Shown here: positions 1-9,122 of the stretch, one piece after another
Numbering within the stretch: the first letter of the stretch is position 1
Layout of the letters: every line of letters begins with the position of its first letter
NCBI RefSeq assembly: GCF_000374645.1
Contig: NZ_KB894806.1
Coordinates: forward strand, 1-64,000
Length of the DNA: 64,000 nt
Direction: 5' to 3'
DNA from: Arhodomonas aquaeolei DSM 8974
Lineage (GTDB): Bacteria; Pseudomonadota; Gammaproteobacteria; Nitrococcales; Nitrococcaceae
Position numbers and translations under genes: made by a program
The notes under the pieces: generated by a model
Database searches by the model: none
The model's input: the letters and a program-made list of their open reading frames with translations, nothing else
Told to the model about the DNA's origin: nothing

Positions 1-2
1 AG

Positions 3-305
3 TCGCTCGTCGCCTTCGCCGGGCTCGACCCCAGGCCCTACGAGTCAGGCACCAGCGTGCGTGCCCCGCGCCGGATCTCCAAATGCGGCGACGCCGCCCT
101 GCGCAAGGCGCTGTACTTCCCCACCCTGTGCGCGATGAAACACAACCCCGTGATCCGCGCCTATGTCGAGCGGCTCAAACAGCGTGGCGTAAGAGGTAAA
201 TCCCTCGTGTGCGCCGCCGCCAGAAAGCTCCTCCACCTCATCCACGGCGTGCTCAAGTCCGGCCAATCCTTCGATCCCAACATCCCCTTGCAAGCACAGG
301 GGTAA
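3..305 (+). CDS. IS110-family transposase, C-terminal fragment (cut by window edge)
   Basis: The reading frame is open from the window edge to TAA at 303-305 and gives about 100 residues. It contains the C-terminal transposase_20 signature: a GLDP motif, a YESGTS stretch, then PRRISKCGDAALRKALYFP and a basic helix ending in KLLHLIHGVLKSG. In IS110-type recombinases this domain pairs with an N-terminal RuvC-like DEDD domain, which would lie upstream of the window. The serine in the ESGTS stretch is the likely nucleophile by family analogy. Because the 5' part is not visible, intactness cannot be judged. The element's right end should lie between 306 and about 390, where I see no clear terminal inverted repeat. 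Confidence 0.85.
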   Translation, partial: SLVAFAGLDPRPYESGTSVRAPRRISKCGDAALRKALYFPTLCAMKHNPVIRAYVERLKQRGVRGKSLVCAAARKLLHLIHGVLKSGQSFDPNIPLQAQG

Positions 306-390
306 GACGGTATCTACAACACCGGTCTACCCTACAGGCATTCCGTAAGGGATTGGCCGGTGGCAAAGCCGATACCCATTGATAATGGCC

Positions 391-418
391 GTAGGTCGGC
401 TGCTCGAGGCAGCCGACG
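391..418 (+). repeat. REP-like element, GTAG-headed hairpin
   Basis: GTAG at 391-394 is followed by a perfect 9-bp stem, GTCGGCTGC (395-403) and GCAGCCGAC (409-417), with a 5-nt loop. The head tetranucleotide plus palindrome matches the architecture of bacterial REP elements mobilised by RAYT transposases. Similar units occur at 9888, 18908, 20764 and 39604. It lies just beyond the IS110 transposase end; REP palindromes are known targets of some IS110/IS1111 elements. Confidence 0.6.
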
Positions 419-446
419 TCTCCGGTTTTCCGGACTCCGCCGCCGG

Positions 447-1496
447 CTACCCGCCGCTCGCCGCGGCATCGAGCGGCGGATTGGGCCGGCTGCTGTTACC
501 GGGGCTGCCCGCGAGGCGCTCGTAGCGGCGCTGGCGTTCGTGGCTCGGCGAATGGCCGAAGTGGTCGTGGTAGCACTTGGTGAAGTGGGGCGGCGAGACG
601 AAGCCGCAGGCCAGGGCGACGTCGGTGATGGGCATGTGGGTCTGCTGCAGTAGCTGCCGTGCCCGGGTCAGGCGCAGGTCCATGTAGTAGCGCGCCGGCG
701 GGCAGCCCACGTAGCGCTGGAACAGCCGTTCGAGCTGGCGCCGGGACAGCCGTGCGTGGCCGGCGAGCTCGTCCAGCGACAGCGGTTCGTGGAGGTTCGC
801 CTCCATGAGCGTGACGACCTCCTCGAGCTTGGGCTGGCTGTGACCGAGGCGCACCCGCAGCGGCGCGCGCTGGCGGTCGTCCACGTCGCGGATGCGCTCG
901 TGGAGGAATTCCTCGGCGATGGCCTCGGCGAGCTCCGGGCCCTGCTGGCGTCCGACCAGGGTGAGCATCATGTCCAGCGGGGCGACACCGCCGGAGCAGG
1001 TGTAGCGGTCACGGTCGATGACGAACAGCTGGGAGGTGAAAGTCACCTCCGGGAACATCAGCGCCTCGTGGATGCTGGAGATGTGTTCCCAGTGCAGGGT
1101 GCAGCGGTAGCCGTTGAGCACCCCGGCGCGGGCGAGCACGTAGCCACCGGTGCACACCGCGGCCAGCGGAACCTGGCGGCCGGCCATACGGCGCAGCCAC
1201 GTCAGGGTCTCGCGGTCGCAGTGGCTCTGCACGTCCACGCCGGCGCAGACAACCACCATGTCGAGGGGCAGAGGCTCCTCGAGGGCGCACTCAACGCGGG
1301 TCTCCAGGCCGCTGCTGGCGCTCACCGGTGCACCGTCCACGCTCATGAGGTGCCAGGTGTAGAGGCGCCGGTCCGCGAGCTGGTTGGCCATGCGGAACGG
1401 CTCCAGGGCCGAGGAAAAGGCGAGCTGGGAGTAGCCCGGCACGAGCACGAAGCCGACATCCAGGTGCTCTCGCGGTGAGCCGGATAGCGCTGCCAT
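447..1496 (-). CDS. GlxA/GbdR-type AraC-family transcriptional regulator
   Basis: The 349-residue protein has a DJ-1/PfpI-like amidotransferase domain (about residues 10-190, elbow Cys115 in AAVCTGGY) followed by an AraC-type double helix-turn-helix (about 225-325, with LDELAGHARLSRRQLERLF and the second-helix motif DVALACGFVSPPHF). This arrangement is typical of GbdR, CdhR and related regulators of glycine betaine, carnitine or arginine catabolism. It is transcribed divergently from fhs-fchA, which handle C1 units that betaine or sarcosine demethylation would release, so a betaine-type role is plausible. The exact ligand cannot be read from the sequence. The C-terminal tail after residue 325 is low-complexity and probably dispensable. 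Confidence 0.85.
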   Translation of the reverse strand: MAALSGSPREHLDVGFVLVPGYSQLAFSSALEPFRMANQLADRRLYTWHLMSVDGAPVSASSGLETRVECALEEPLPLDMVVVCAGVDVQSHCDRETLTWLRRMAGRQVPLAAVCTGGYVLARAGVLNGYRCTLHWEHISSIHEALMFPEVTFTSQLFVIDRDRYTCSGGVAPLDMMLTLVGRQQGPELAEAIAEEFLHERIRDVDDRQRAPLRVRLGHSQPKLEEVVTLMEANLHEPLSLDELAGHARLSRRQLERLFQRYVGCPPARYYMDLRLTRARQLLQQTHMPITDVALACGFVSPPHFTKCYHDHFGHSPSHERQRRYERLAGSPGNSSRPNPPLDAAASGG

Positions 1497-1804
1497 GAGA
1501 CCCCTCCTCCTAAGGCCTGATGGATCATGTTATTCGGTGGACAATAAGTAAACGCGCCGCGCTCCCCTCCCGGCTTGCGTGTCTGCGCCGCCCATTTACC
1601 CGGCGGCGGCGTTTACCGGTGACGCCTCCGGGAAAGGCGTTGCCGCCCCCTCATAAAACCGCCTCCTGACAGAAACTTAGCCCAATCGGGGCGGTGTCGC
1701 TAGGACCATGGTGACCGGCGCCGGTGAGCAAACCCGCGGGCCCCGTGCCGCCGATAATCACACCGTCAACGTCCTCGAAACCGATGAACGACGGAGGAGC
1801 GGCC
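1497..1804. other. Divergent intergenic region, regulator / fhs
   Basis: This 308-bp spacer holds the promoters of both flanking genes. An AT-rich patch lies at 1529-1553. A perfect 6-bp inverted repeat, ACGCCT (1622-1627) and AGGCGT (1635-1640), could be an operator or small hairpin. I see no glycine-riboswitch core and no convincing -35/-10 pair. The fhs ribosome binding site, GGAGGAGC, is at 1793-1800. Confidence 0.5.
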
Positions 1805-3538
1805 ATGGCGAGCAACGCGCAGGAAATAACCGGGGCGTCCCGGCCGGTGGCGGGTAACCTCGAGATCGCCCGGGAGGCCCGGCTCTGGCCGATCGAGGAG
1901 ATCGCCGGGCGCATGGGCGTGCCGGGCGCCAGTGTCGAGCCCTACGGCCGGGGCATCGCCAAGCTGGATCTCGACGCCGTCCGCGCGGTGGCGGACCGGC
2001 CCCGGGGGCGTTACGTGGTGGTCTCGGCGATCACGCCCACGCCCCTCGGCGAGGGTAAGACCACCACCTCCATCGGCCTCGCCCAGGGGCTGCACCACGT
2101 CGGGCGTACCGCCACCGTTGCGATCCGCCAGCCCTCCATGGGGCCGACCCTCGGGATCAAGGGCGGGGCCGCCGGCGGCGGCTACAGCCAGGTGGTGCCG
2201 ATGGAGCGGATCAACCTCCACCTCACCGGCGACATCCATGCGGTCACCGCCGCCCACAACCTGCTCGCGGCGATGATCGACAACCACCTCCACCACGGCC
2301 GCGGGGTGGACCTCGACCCGCAGCGCGTGCGCTGGCAGCGGGTGGTGGACATCAACGACCGCGCCCTGCGCAGCACCGTCATCGGCCTCGGTCCGCGGGC
2401 CGACGGGGTGCCCCGCCAGGCGGGCTTCGAGATCACCGCGGCCTCGGAGGTCATGGCGGTGCTCGCCCTCGCCGACTCGGTTACCGACCTGCGCCGGCGT
2501 CTTGGGCGCATGGTGGTCGGCGAGAACCGCGACGGCGAGCCGGTCACCGCCGAGGACATCGGTGCCGCCGGGGCGATGACCGCCCTGCTCAAGGAGGCGA
2601 TCAAGCCGAACCTGCTGCAGACCCTGGAGCACACCCCGGCGCTGATCCACACCGGGCCTTTCGGCAACATCGCCCACGGTAACTCCTCCATCGTCGCCGA
2701 CAACATCGGCATCCACGGCGGCGACTTCCTGGTCACCGAGGCCGGCTTCGGTGCCGACATGGGGGCGGAGCGGTTCTTCAACATCAAGTGCCGCGCCTCC
2801 GGGTTGACCCCGGACGCCGCGGTGCTCGTCGCCACCGTGCGCGGGCTGAAGTTTCATTCCGGACGCTATCGCGTGGTCCCGGGCCGGCCGCTGCCCGAGG
2901 GCATGAAGGCGGAGAGCCCGGAGGACGTGCACGCTGGCGCCGCCAACCTCACCAAGCAGATCGACAACATCCGCGCCCACGGGGTGACGCCGGTGGTGGC
3001 GATCAACGCGTTCCCCTCGGACTATGACAGCGAGCATCAGGCCATCCGCGAGATCGCCGAGGCGGCCGGGGCACGGGCGGCGGTGTGCACCCACGTGCGC
3101 GACGGCGGCGCCGGCGCCGCCGAGCTCGCGGAGGCGGTGGCCGAGGCCGCCGAGGCGGGCGGTGACTTCGAGTTCCTATACCCGGACGACATGGCCCTGG
3201 ACGCCAAGATCGAGCGGATCGCCACGCGCATCTACGGGGCCGACGACGTGTCGTTCAGCGCCGATGCCCGGCGCCAGATCGACACCTATCAGCGCCAGGG
3301 CTACGGCGAGCTGCCGGTGTGCGTCGCCAAGACCCACCTCTCGCTGTCCGCGGACGCCAGTCTTCGGGGCGCGCCCACGGGCTGGACGCTTCCCGTGCGC
3401 GAGGTCCGGCTGTCCGCGGGTGCCGGGTTCGTCTACGCGCTGTGCGGCGACATCCGGACCATGCCCGGCCTCGGTGCCGACCCCGCCGCCGCCCACATCG
3501 ATGTGGACGAGAACGGCGAAATCACGGGGCTGTTCTGA
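1805..3538 (+). CDS. fhs: Formate-tetrahydrofolate ligase
   Basis: The 577-residue enzyme couples formate, ATP and tetrahydrofolate into 10-formyl-THF. The P-loop-like signature TPLGEGKTTT is at residues 78-87, followed by the RQPSMGPTLGIKGGAAGGGYSQ and HLTGDIHAV blocks that are near-invariant in Fhs. A FANIAHGNSS-like block (FGNIAHGNSS) follows further on. Length fits the family. I chose the ATG at 1805 because GGAGGAGC lies 5 nt upstream; ATGs at 1784 and 1724 are in frame but poorly supported. The gene overlaps fchA by one base (TGATG), so the two are translationally coupled. Together with the GbdR-like regulator upstream, it suggests conservation or oxidation of C1 units from methylated amines. 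Confidence 0.96.
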   Translation: MASNAQEITGASRPVAGNLEIAREARLWPIEEIAGRMGVPGASVEPYGRGIAKLDLDAVRAVADRPRGRYVVVSAITPTPLGEGKTTTSIGLAQGLHHVGRTATVAIRQPSMGPTLGIKGGAAGGGYSQVVPMERINLHLTGDIHAVTAAHNLLAAMIDNHLHHGRGVDLDPQRVRWQRVVDINDRALRSTVIGLGPRADGVPRQAGFEITAASEVMAVLALADSVTDLRRRLGRMVVGENRDGEPVTAEDIGAAGAMTALLKEAIKPNLLQTLEHTPALIHTGPFGNIAHGNSSIVADNIGIHGGDFLVTEAGFGADMGAERFFNIKCRASGLTPDAAVLVATVRGLKFHSGRYRVVPGRPLPEGMKAESPEDVHAGAANLTKQIDNIRAHGVTPVVAINAFPSDYDSEHQAIREIAEAAGARAAVCTHVRDGGAGAAELAEAVAEAAEAGGDFEFLYPDDMALDAKIERIATRIYGADDVSFSADARRQIDTYQRQGYGELPVCVAKTHLSLSADASLRGAPTGWTLPVREVRLSAGAGFVYALCGDIRTMPGLGADPAAAHIDVDENGEITGLF

Positions 3539-4092
3539 TGGCCGCCCGGGTGGATGCGCTGGACGGCGCCCCGCAGGCCGGCATCGCGGGCTTCCTGGAG
3601 GCGCTCGCCGCGCGCCGCTCCGCCCCGTCGGGCGGCGCGGGTGCGGGCCTGTCGCTGGCCACCGCGGCGGCGCTGGCGGCGATGGCCGCACGCTTTGCGG
3701 ACACGCGCATGGCCGACGCCGCGGCACTGGCGGGGGAGGCGGACGCGATCCGCGAGCGCGCGCTGGTGCTTATGGACGTCGATGCGGAGTCCTTCGCCCC
3801 GGTGCTGAAGGCCAGCCGCTGGGGCGATGCCGGGGCGCTGGAGGACGCCCTGGAGGCGGCCTGCGAGGTGCCGCTGGAGGTACTGGAGACGGCGTTGCGC
3901 CTGTGCCGCATGGGCGACCGGCTGGTCCGTGAGGGCAATCCGCGGCTGGTGGGCGACGCCCGCGCGGCGGTGGCGCTGGCCGCCGGGGCCGGGCGGGCCG
4001 CGGCGGCGCTCATCGACGAGAACCTGGACGGTGACCGGGACGACGGCCTTGCCGCGCGCACCGAGGCGCTGGTCGCGGCACTGCCGCCGTGA
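3538..4092 (+). CDS. fchA: Methenyltetrahydrofolate cyclohydrolase (FTCD_C / FchA type)
   Basis: The 184-residue protein is all-alpha and Ala-rich, with the cyclodeaminase-domain pattern: a GAGAGLSLATAAALAAMAAR glycine-rich start, ERALVLMDVDAESFAPVLKA, then NPRLVGDARAAVALA. It belongs to the formimidoyl-THF cyclodeaminase/FchA family, which interconverts methenyl-THF and 10-formyl-THF. Its position, with the start codon overlapping the fhs stop, makes the cyclohydrolase role more likely than histidine degradation. In gammaproteobacteria FolD usually covers this step, so an fhs-fchA pair suggests a dedicated C1 pathway. It ends convergently, 33 bp from ubiB. Confidence 0.88.
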   Translation: MAARVDALDGAPQAGIAGFLEALAARRSAPSGGAGAGLSLATAAALAAMAARFADTRMADAAALAGEADAIRERALVLMDVDAESFAPVLKASRWGDAGALEDALEAACEVPLEVLETALRLCRMGDRLVREGNPRLVGDARAAVALAAGAGRAAAALIDENLDGDRDDGLAARTEALVAALPP

Positions 4093-4125
4093 GCGGCCAC
4101 GGGAGGTCTGCCTGAGCCCGCCGGG

Positions 4126-5796
4126 CTAGCGTCGCGGCCAGGCGCTCAGCCAGAACAGCCCGCCCAGGGCGCCGAGCACCAGGCTGGCGAGCGGCGTGCC
4201 CGCAGCGACCATTACCGGCGTGTAGCCGTCCAGCCCGGCGATGATGAACGCCGAGAGCACGAGGCTCGCGCCGATCACCGCGGCGAAGTTGCGCCGGCCG
4301 TTGCGGCGCACGTCTTCGCGCAGGCCCTCCAGGGTGCGCTCCTGTTCGGCGACGCGCTCGCGCAGCTGCTCGGCCTCGGAGAGGGCGGCGTCGAGCCGAC
4401 CGGGCAGACGCGGCAGGTACTCGCCCCACTTGGGCAGCTCGGTGCGCAGGTTGCGGATGAGCGCACGGGCGCCGAGCTGCTCGCGCATCCACTGCTCCAT
4501 GTAGGGCTTGGCGGTGCGCCAGAGGTCCAGGTCGGGGTAGAGGTCGCGTCCCAGCCCCTCGATGGCGAGCAGCGTCTTCTGCAGCAGCACCAGCTGGGGC
4601 TGGACCTCCATGTTGAACCGTCGCCCGGTCTGGAACAGCCGCAGCAGCAGCGCGCCGAAGGAGATCTCGCCCAGCGGGCGCTCGAAGATCGGCTCGCAGA
4701 CCACGCGCATGGCGGCCTCGAACTCGTCCACCCGAGTGTCCGCCGGCACCCATCCCGACTCCACGTGCAGCTCGGCGACACGGCGGTAGTCGCGGTTGAA
4801 GAAGGCGAGGAAGTTTTCCGCGAGGTAGCGGTGGTCCCGCGGGCCGAGGGTGCCGATGATGCCGAAGTCCACGGCGATGTAGCGCGGCGTATCCGGCTCG
4901 TCCGGGTCGACGAAGATGTTGCCCGGGTGCATGTCGGCGTGGAAGAAGCTGTCGCGGAAGACCTGGGTGAAGAAGATCTCCACGCCGCGCTCTGCCAGCG
5001 CCTGCATATTCACGCCGCGTTCGCGCAGGGTCTCCACGTGGCTGATGGGGATGCCGTGGATGCGCTCCATGACCATCACCCGGGTGCGGGTGCCGGGCCA
5101 GTAGACCTCGGGCACGTAGAGGAGATCCGAGCCCTCGAAGTTGCGCCGCAGCTGCGAGGCGTTGGCCGCTTCGCGCATCAGGTCGAGCTCGTCGTGGATG
5201 GTCTTGTCGAACTCGCGCACCACCTCCACCGGGCGCAGCCGGAAGGCCTCGCGCCAGTAGCGGTGGGCCAGCCGGGCGATGGTGTAGAGTAGCTGCAGGT
5301 CGCCGTCGATGGTGCGCTGGATGCCCGGGCGCACCACCTTGACCACCACCTCGCGCCCGTCGTGAAGCACCGCGCCATGCACCTGGGCGATGGAGGCGGA
5401 GGCCAGTGGCTGCTCCTCGAAGCGCGCGAACATCGCTTCCAGCGGCTGGCCGAGTTCCGCCTCGACCAGGGCCCGGGCGCGCTCGCCGGGGAACGGCGGC
5501 ACCCGGTCCTGCAGCCGGGCGAGCTCGGTGGCGATATCCGGGGGAACGAGGTCGCGCCGGGTCGAGAGGATCTGGCCGAACTTCACGAAGATCGGGCCGA
5601 GGTCCTCCAGGGCGCAGCGGATGCGCTCGCCGCGGGACTGGCGGTAGCGCCGGAACCAGCGCCAGGGCATGAACAGCCCGAGGAAACGCAGCGGCCGGAA
5701 TAGGTGGGTGGCGAGGATGACCTCGTCCAGGCCGTGCTTGATGAGGATGAGGTTGATGTAGATCAGGCGCAGCAGCAGCGCGGGACGCAGGATCAC
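4126..5796 (-). CDS. ubiB: Ubiquinone biosynthesis atypical kinase UbiB
   Basis: The 556-residue protein is an ABC1/ADCK-type atypical kinase required for aerobic ubiquinone synthesis. It shows the hallmark KxGQ segment ([16 protein letters not shown]), the Ala-rich nucleotide-binding block with [14 protein letters not shown], the lysine-containing VVVKVVRPG strand, [11 protein letters not shown] (catalytic loop) and AVDFGIIG (metal-binding DFG). Two hydrophobic segments close the C-terminus and anchor it to the membrane. Its GTG start overlaps the ubiJ stop (GTGA), consistent with a ubiE-ubiJ-ubiB operon. Length matches the family. Confidence 0.96.
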   Translation of the reverse strand: MILRPALLLRLIYINLILIKHGLDEVILATHLFRPLRFLGLFMPWRWFRRYRQSRGERIRCALEDLGPIFVKFGQILSTRRDLVPPDIATELARLQDRVPPFPGERARALVEAELGQPLEAMFARFEEQPLASASIAQVHGAVLHDGREVVVKVVRPGIQRTIDGDLQLLYTIARLAHRYWREAFRLRPVEVVREFDKTIHDELDLMREAANASQLRRNFEGSDLLYVPEVYWPGTRTRVMVMERIHGIPISHVETLRERGVNMQALAERGVEIFFTQVFRDSFFHADMHPGNIFVDPDEPDTPRYIAVDFGIIGTLGPRDHRYLAENFLAFFNRDYRRVAELHVESGWVPADTRVDEFEAAMRVVCEPIFERPLGEISFGALLLRLFQTGRRFNMEVQPQLVLLQKTLLAIEGLGRDLYPDLDLWRTAKPYMEQWMREQLGARALIRNLRTELPKWGEYLPRLPGRLDAALSEAEQLRERVAEQERTLEGLREDVRRNGRRNFAAVIGASLVLSAFIIAGLDGYTPVMVAAGTPLASLVLGALGGLFWLSAWPRR

Positions 5797-6428
5797 CGCT
5801 CGCCTCCCGCGCCGCCGCGGCGGCGCTCCAGCCGCCGGATGCGCGCCTCCAGGCGGTCCGTGTCGGCGCGCAGGCGGTCGACGTCGCGGATGAAGGCGTC
5901 CGCCTCCGCCGCCGGGGGCAGCAGCCGGCGCTCCTCGGTGAGGTAGGCGCCCACGTCCTGGACGAACGCCGCCGCCGTGCGCTCGCCCCAGCGGCGGCCA
6001 CCGCGCACGCCGCGGCCGACCTGGTGAGCGATGACGTCACCGGTGATCCGCGAGAGCTGTTCCTCCCAGTCCACGTCGAGCTCGGTGAACAGGGCGCGGA
6101 CCTCCTGGATCACGCCGACGTCGCCGCGGAAGACCACGTCCCGGCTGCGCCGGCCGCGGGAGGTCGCCAGCGTCGCCAGCCCGGCCAGGGTGGCCTCCAC
6201 CTCGGCGTCGGCGGTCTCCGCCTCGCCCGGCTGTGCCAGGCGCAGTCCGTCGGCCAGGAAGTGCACCCGTGCGGCCACCGTGGGCTCGCTCAGGCGCACG
6301 GCGAGGGTGCGTCCGGCCAGCGGTGCGAGCCGGCGGTGCGTCTCCGGGTCGAGGGTGAGTACCCGGTTGAGCGCGCCCTCGACGACGCGCATCAGGCCGG
6401 TGCCGAGCATGCCGGGGGTTTCCGTCAT
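5793..6428 (-). CDS. ubiJ: Ubiquinone biosynthesis accessory factor UbiJ (SCP2 domain)
   Basis: The 211-residue protein has an N-terminal SCP2-like sterol/lipid-carrier domain (about residues 10-115) and a C-terminal coiled coil rich in R, E and L ([27 protein letters not shown]). Both are diagnostic of UbiJ, the lipid-binding scaffold of the soluble Ubi complex. It sits between ubiE and ubiB, starting 10 bp after the ubiE stop and overlapping the ubiB start by 4 bp, as in many gammaproteobacteria. Confidence 0.93.
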   Translation of the reverse strand: MTETPGMLGTGLMRVVEGALNRVLTLDPETHRRLAPLAGRTLAVRLSEPTVAARVHFLADGLRLAQPGEAETADAEVEATLAGLATLATSRGRRSRDVVFRGDVGVIQEVRALFTELDVDWEEQLSRITGDVIAHQVGRGVRGGRRWGERTAAAFVQDVGAYLTEERRLLPPAAEADAFIRDVDRLRADTDRLEARIRRLERRRGGAGGER

Positions 6429-6437
6429 AGGGCCGGG

Positions 6438-7205
6438 CTAGTAGACGTAGCCGCGGTGAATGGCCACGACGCCGCCGGAGAGGTTGGTGTACTCGCAGTC
6501 CTCGAAGCCCGCCTGTTCCATCATCCCGGCCAGCGTCTGCTGGTCGGGGTGCATGCGGATGGACTCGGCGAGGTAGCGGTAGCTCTCCGCGTCGTGGGCG
6601 ACGAGCCGGCCCATGGCGGGCAGCACGCCGAAGGAATAGGCGTCGTAGAGCGGACGCAGCGCGGTGATGTAGAGCCGCGAGAATTCCAGCACCATGAGGT
6701 GTCCGCCCGGGCGCAGGACCCGCCGGATCGCGGCGAGGGCGCGCTCCTTGCGGGTGACGTTGCGCAGCCCGAAGGCCATGGTCACGCGGTCGAAGCTCGC
6801 GTCCGGGAAGGGCAGCTGCTCAGCGTCGGCGATGACGTAGTCGATGTTGTCCACCGCGCCCTCGTCGATCAGCCGGTCGCGGCCGCGGGCGAGCATCGCC
6901 GGGTTGATGTCGGAGCTCACCACCCGCCCCTCGCGGCCGACCCGCCGGGACAGCGCGAGGCTGAGATCGCCGGTGCCGGCGGCGAGGTCGAGGACGTGAT
7001 GGCCGCGGCGGGTGCGGGTGGCGGCCATGGCCTGGTGCTTCCAGATGCGGTGCAGGCCGAACGACATGAGGTCGTTCATGAGGTCGTAGCGCTCCGCGAC
7101 GGACTGGAACACGGCACCGACGCGCTGGCGTTTCTCGGCCAGCGGGACCTGCTGGTAGCCGAAGTGGGTGGTGCCGCTGTCCTGCTGCTCGTCGCCGCTC
7201 GCCAC
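6438..7205 (-). CDS. ubiE: Ubiquinone/menaquinone C-methyltransferase UbiE
   Basis: The 255-residue class I SAM methyltransferase shows the family motif KRQRVGAVFQSVAERYDLMNDLMSFG-type N-terminus, SAM motif I VLDLAAGTGDLSL, and the UbiE signature FGLRNVTRKERALAAIRRVLRPGG. It C-methylates the benzoquinol ring in ubiquinone synthesis. It is encoded between the DUF971 gene (4 bp upstream) and ubiJ in the same operon. Confidence 0.96.
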   Translation of the reverse strand: MASGDEQQDSGTTHFGYQQVPLAEKRQRVGAVFQSVAERYDLMNDLMSFGLHRIWKHQAMAATRTRRGHHVLDLAAGTGDLSLALSRRVGREGRVVSSDINPAMLARGRDRLIDEGAVDNIDYVIADAEQLPFPDASFDRVTMAFGLRNVTRKERALAAIRRVLRPGGHLMVLEFSRLYITALRPLYDAYSFGVLPAMGRLVAHDAESYRYLAESIRMHPDQQTLAGMMEQAGFEDCEYTNLSGGVVAIHRGYVY

Positions 7206-7208
7206 GGC

Positions 7209-7604
7209 CTACTCCTTGTTCGGGTTGGTGCGGCGCGCGTGCCCGGCATGGGCGAGCGCGTCGAGATAGTCCTGCCAGTAGCGCGACTGGCCGGTGCCCA
7301 GCTCGTAGAGCAGGTCGAACGAGTATAACCCAGAGTCGTGGCCGTCATCGAAGACCAGACGCAGGGCATAGTTGCCCACCGGCTGGACGTCGGTCAGGCC
7401 CACGTCCTCCTTGCCGGTGACCAGGACCGCCTGGCCCGGGCCGTGTCCGCGCACCTCCGCGGACGGCGAGTACACGCGGAGGTACTCCGCCGGCAGCTCG
7501 AAGCGCGAGCCGTCGTCGAAGGCGATCTCCAGCACCGCCGAGCGCCGGTGCAGGCGGATGTCGGTGGGCGTGCGGCCGGTGTCGGTACGTGGCGGGTGCT
7601 GCAT
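7209..7604 (-). CDS. DUF971 domain protein
   Basis: The 131-residue protein contains the DUF971 fold: LHRRSAVLEIAFDDG, FELPAEYLRVYSPSAEVRGHG, then VQPVGNYALRLVFDDGHDSGLYSFDLLYELG. The domain also occurs in gamma-butyrobetaine hydroxylase-like proteins. It has been linked to iron-sulfur protein maturation in some organisms, but no enzymatic role is assured here. It is routinely found between hslU and ubiE in gammaproteobacteria, as it is here, and lies 4 bp before ubiE. Confidence 0.9.
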   Translation of the reverse strand: MQHPPRTDTGRTPTDIRLHRRSAVLEIAFDDGSRFELPAEYLRVYSPSAEVRGHGPGQAVLVTGKEDVGLTDVQPVGNYALRLVFDDGHDSGLYSFDLLYELGTGQSRYWQDYLDALAHAGHARRTNPNKE

Positions 7605-7660
7605 GGGGACCTCGCGGTGCCGTCAGGGGGCGGCCGGCTATGGGATGCCGCCGTGGCGGC

Positions 7661-7675
7661 GTCGTGATTCACGAC
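7661..7675. promoter_or_regulatory. 15-bp perfect palindrome upstream of the DUF971-ubiE operon
   Basis: GTCGTGATTCACGAC has two perfect 7-bp arms around one central T. It lies 57 bp upstream of the DUF971 ATG, where an operator would be expected. It could equally be part of the hslU 3' structure. Confidence 0.35.
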
Positions 7676-7687
7676 CGGGAAACGTCC

Positions 7688-7713
7688 GGCCCGGGCCATC
7701 CATGGCCCGGGCC
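7688..7713 (-). terminator. Strong hairpin between hslU and the DUF971 gene
   Basis: Arms GGCCCGGGCCAT (7688-7699) and ATGGCCCGGGCC (7702-7713) are perfectly complementary, with only 2 nt between them. It lies about 70 nt past the hslU stop on the minus strand. The sequence after it lacks a long U tract, so intrinsic termination is possible but not certain; it may instead stabilise the mRNA 3' end. Confidence 0.4.
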
Positions 7714-7783
7714 CGGTGTCCGTGTACCGGATTCTAACGCGGCGGCGCGGGCCCGGTGCCAGGGGCGGGACCCGCAGCCGCGC

Positions 7784-9106
7784 TCAGAGGATGTAGCGGC
7801 TGAGGTCCTCGTCCCGGGCGAGGCCGCCCAGGTGCTCGTCCACGTAGGCGGCGTCGACGGTCACCGTCTCGCCGCTGCGGTCCGGGGCCTCGTAGGAGAT
7901 CGCCTCCAGCAGCCGCTCCATGACCGTGTGCAGCCGCCGGGCGCCGATGTTCTCGGTGCGTTCGTTGACCTCCCAGGCGACCTCGGCGATGCGGGCGACG
8001 CCCTCCTCGGCGAAGCGCACGGTCACGCCCTCGGTGCTCATCAGGGCCTCGTACTGGCGCACCAGCGAGGCGTCCGGCTCGGTGAGGATGCTCACGAAGT
8101 CCTCCACCGCCAGGGCCTCGAGCTCCACGCGGATGGGCAGCCGACCCTGGAGCTCCGGGATGAGGTCGGAGGGCTTGGAGACGTGGAACGCACCGGAGGC
8201 GATGAACAGGATGTGGTTGGTGTTCACCATGCCGTGCTTGGTGGAGACCGTGGAGCCCTCCACCAGGGGCAGCAGGTCGCGCTGCACGCCCTCGCGGGAG
8301 ACGTCGCCGCCGCTGCCGCTCTCGGCGCGCTTGGCCACCTTGTCGATCTCGTCGAGGAAGACGATGCCGTTCTGCTCGACCCGTTCCAGGGCCTGCTGCT
8401 TGACCTCCTCCTCGTTGACCAGCCGTGCGGCCTCCTCCTCCTCGAGCAGCGGCCGTGCCTCGCGGATCGGGAGCTTGCGGGTGCGGGTGCGCTCGCCGCC
8501 CATGTTCTGGAACAGGCTCTGGAGCTGGTTGGTCATCTCCTCCATGCCCGGCGGCGCCATGATGTCCACGCCGCCGCCCTGGGTGCGCAGCTCGATCTCG
8601 ATCTCGCGCTCGTCGAGCTCGCCCTCGCGCAGCTTCTTGCGCATCTTCTGCCGGGTGCCGCTGCCGGCCTCGTCGTCCTCCCAGCCGCGGGCACGGGGGA
8701 GCAGCGCGTCGAGGATGCGGTCCTCGGCGGCGTCGGCGGCCTTGACGCGCACGCCCTCCATCGCCTCCTGGCGGGTCATCTTGATGGCGTTGTCCACCAG
8801 ATCGCGGACGATGGACTCCACGTCGCGGCCGACGTAGCCCACCTCGGTGAACTTGGTCGCCTCCACCTTGATGAACGGCGCCCGCGCGAGGCGGGCGAGG
8901 CGCCGGGCGATCTCCGTCTTGCCCACGCCGGTGGGGCCGATCATGAGGATGTTCTTGGGGGTGATCTCCGCGCGCAGCCCCTCGTCCACCTGCATGCGGC
9001 GCCAGCGGTTGCGCAGCGCGACGGCCACGGCGCGCTTGGCCTCGGCCTGGCCGATGATGTGCTTGTCCAGCTCCTGGACGATCTCTCTGGGGGTCATGTC
9101 GGACAT
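7784..9106 (-). CDS. hslU: HslU, ATPase subunit of the HslUV protease
   Basis: The 440-residue AAA+ unfoldase starts with [20 protein letters not shown]. Walker A GPTGVGKT is at residues 57-64, and Walker B (FLDEIDKVA) and the sensor region follow the variable I domain (about 110-240). The C-terminus ends in RYIL, matching the conserved tail that inserts into HslV. The gene follows hslV by 16 bp and shares its sigma-32-like promoter. It assembles as a cytoplasmic hexamer that feeds substrates to HslV. Confidence 0.97.
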   Translation of the reverse strand: MSDMTPREIVQELDKHIIGQAEAKRAVAVALRNRWRRMQVDEGLRAEITPKNILMIGPTGVGKTEIARRLARLARAPFIKVEATKFTEVGYVGRDVESIVRDLVDNAIKMTRQEAMEGVRVKAADAAEDRILDALLPRARGWEDDEAGSGTRQKMRKKLREGELDEREIEIELRTQGGGVDIMAPPGMEEMTNQLQSLFQNMGGERTRTRKLPIREARPLLEEEEAARLVNEEEVKQQALERVEQNGIVFLDEIDKVAKRAESGSGGDVSREGVQRDLLPLVEGSTVSTKHGMVNTNHILFIASGAFHVSKPSDLIPELQGRLPIRVELEALAVEDFVSILTEPDASLVRQYEALMSTEGVTVRFAEEGVARIAEVAWEVNERTENIGARRLHTVMERLLEAISYEAPDRSGETVTVDAAYVDEHLGGLARDEDLSRYIL

Positions 9107-9122
9107 GTCGGTTCCGCTCCGG

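Noticed and set aside
1497-1804. Glycine or THF riboswitch before fhs
   Set aside because: No conserved core motifs of either class could be found; only a short inverted repeat is visible.
4010-6040. A 676-codon minus-strand frame overlapping ubiB and ubiJ
   Set aside because: Its composition is almost all R, A, P, G, typical of an off-frame shadow; the true frames show UbiB and UbiJ motifs.
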